Notes under the pieces: model-generated
Databases searched by the model: none
What the model saw: the letters and a program-made list of their open reading frames with translations, nothing else
What the model was told of the DNA's origin: nothing
Translations under genes and position numbers: made by a program
In this document: in pieces, positions 43,202 through 43,267 of the stretch
How positions within the stretch are numbered: position 1 is the first letter of the stretch
Layout of the letters: the number at the start of each line of letters is the position of its first letter
Source of the DNA: Cyanobacteria bacterium GSL.Bin1
GTDB lineage: Bacteria; Cyanobacteriota; Cyanobacteriia; Cyanobacteriales; Rubidibacteraceae
NCBI GenBank assembly: GCA_009909085.1
Contig: JAAANX010000042.1
Coordinates: forward strand, 1-43,267
Reading direction: 5' to 3'
DNA length: 43,267 nucleotides

Positions 43202-43267
43202 TCAAAAAAGGGTTAAGCTGAAGCCATGATGATGAGCCAAGAGCACTCGTTCCCCAAGGCGGAAGAA
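43196..43267 (+). mobile_element. Probable insertion sequence, left end and start of its transposase
   Basis: From about 43196 the sequence no longer fits RND coding. A plus-strand frame starts at 43226 with three successive ATG codons (MMMSQEHSFPKAEE) and is still open at the window end. The position, cutting an exporter gene, and the compact lead-in (caggagtcaaaaaagggtt) fit an IS end with its transposase starting 30 nt inside. The family cannot be named from 14 residues. Confidence 0.5.

Noticed and set aside
1-43267. tRNA, rRNA genes and CRISPR arrays
   Set aside because: No TTCGANTC-type T-loops in a tRNA context, no rRNA motifs and no regularly spaced repeats were seen by eye.

Overview
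The window is from a cyanobacterial chromosome. The palindromic octamer GCGATCGC (HIP1) occurs roughly 25 to 30 times by eye, against less than one expected by chance. The gene content also fits: NDH-1 subunits (ndhB, ndhD, ndhF), phylloquinone synthesis (menB), both halves of an orange-carotenoid-protein system, the clock-input protein LdpA, Ycf45, a DUF1823 protein and an RppA/RppB-type two-component pair. Two MscS channels and a cation/proton antiporter would suit a salt- or osmo-tolerant species, but the species cannot be fixed from the sequence.

Layout. 1-120: right end of an IS200/IS605-type element with probable omega/reRNA hairpins. 310-5700: core genes (NAD(P)HX repair, trmH, a membrane-anchored unknown protein, a YkgJ-type Cys-cluster protein, a split UPF0016 Mn/Ca exporter pair, a small membrane protein). 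5.9-8.4 kb: menB, then a helical carotenoid protein (OCP N-domain) and a CTDH (OCP C-domain), with an unknown gene facing them. 8.8-13.9 kb: ndhB, a GH57 glycosidase and a tandem pair of Uma2 genes. 13.8-17.7 kb: minus-strand operon ldpA-ycf45-secreted matrixin-like protease. 17.9-20 kb: a relic zone (terD fragment, intact TerD gene, DUF4336 fragment, intact mreC, IS982-type transposase fragment fused to a tyrS fragment). 20-24.4 kb: antiporter-UspA fusion diverging from a three-gene MscS operon with its own terminator. 25.1-28 kb: cobalamin riboswitch, hupE, DUF2808 gene and cobW, read here as a B12-controlled cobalt uptake and delivery operon. 28-34.6 kb: DUF4870, gshB, a large hybrid histidine kinase broken by one in-frame TGA, glutaredoxin, tenA and a small secreted peptide. 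35-38.8 kb: ndhD and ndhF. 39-43.3 kb: a metal-response region with a copB-like P-type ATPase relic, rppB, a PIN-domain relic, a BrnT-like toxin/antitoxin pair lying between rppB and rppA, and an RND exporter C-terminus cut at the window edge by what looks like an insertion sequence.

The most notable points are the adjacent HCP/CTDH pair whose CTDH has no cysteine, the B12-riboswitch hupE-DUF2808-cobW operon with an unusually long leader, the single-codon break in the hybrid kinase, the toxin/antitoxin pair inside the rppA/rppB operon, and the cluster of gene relics, which shows past insertions and deletions.
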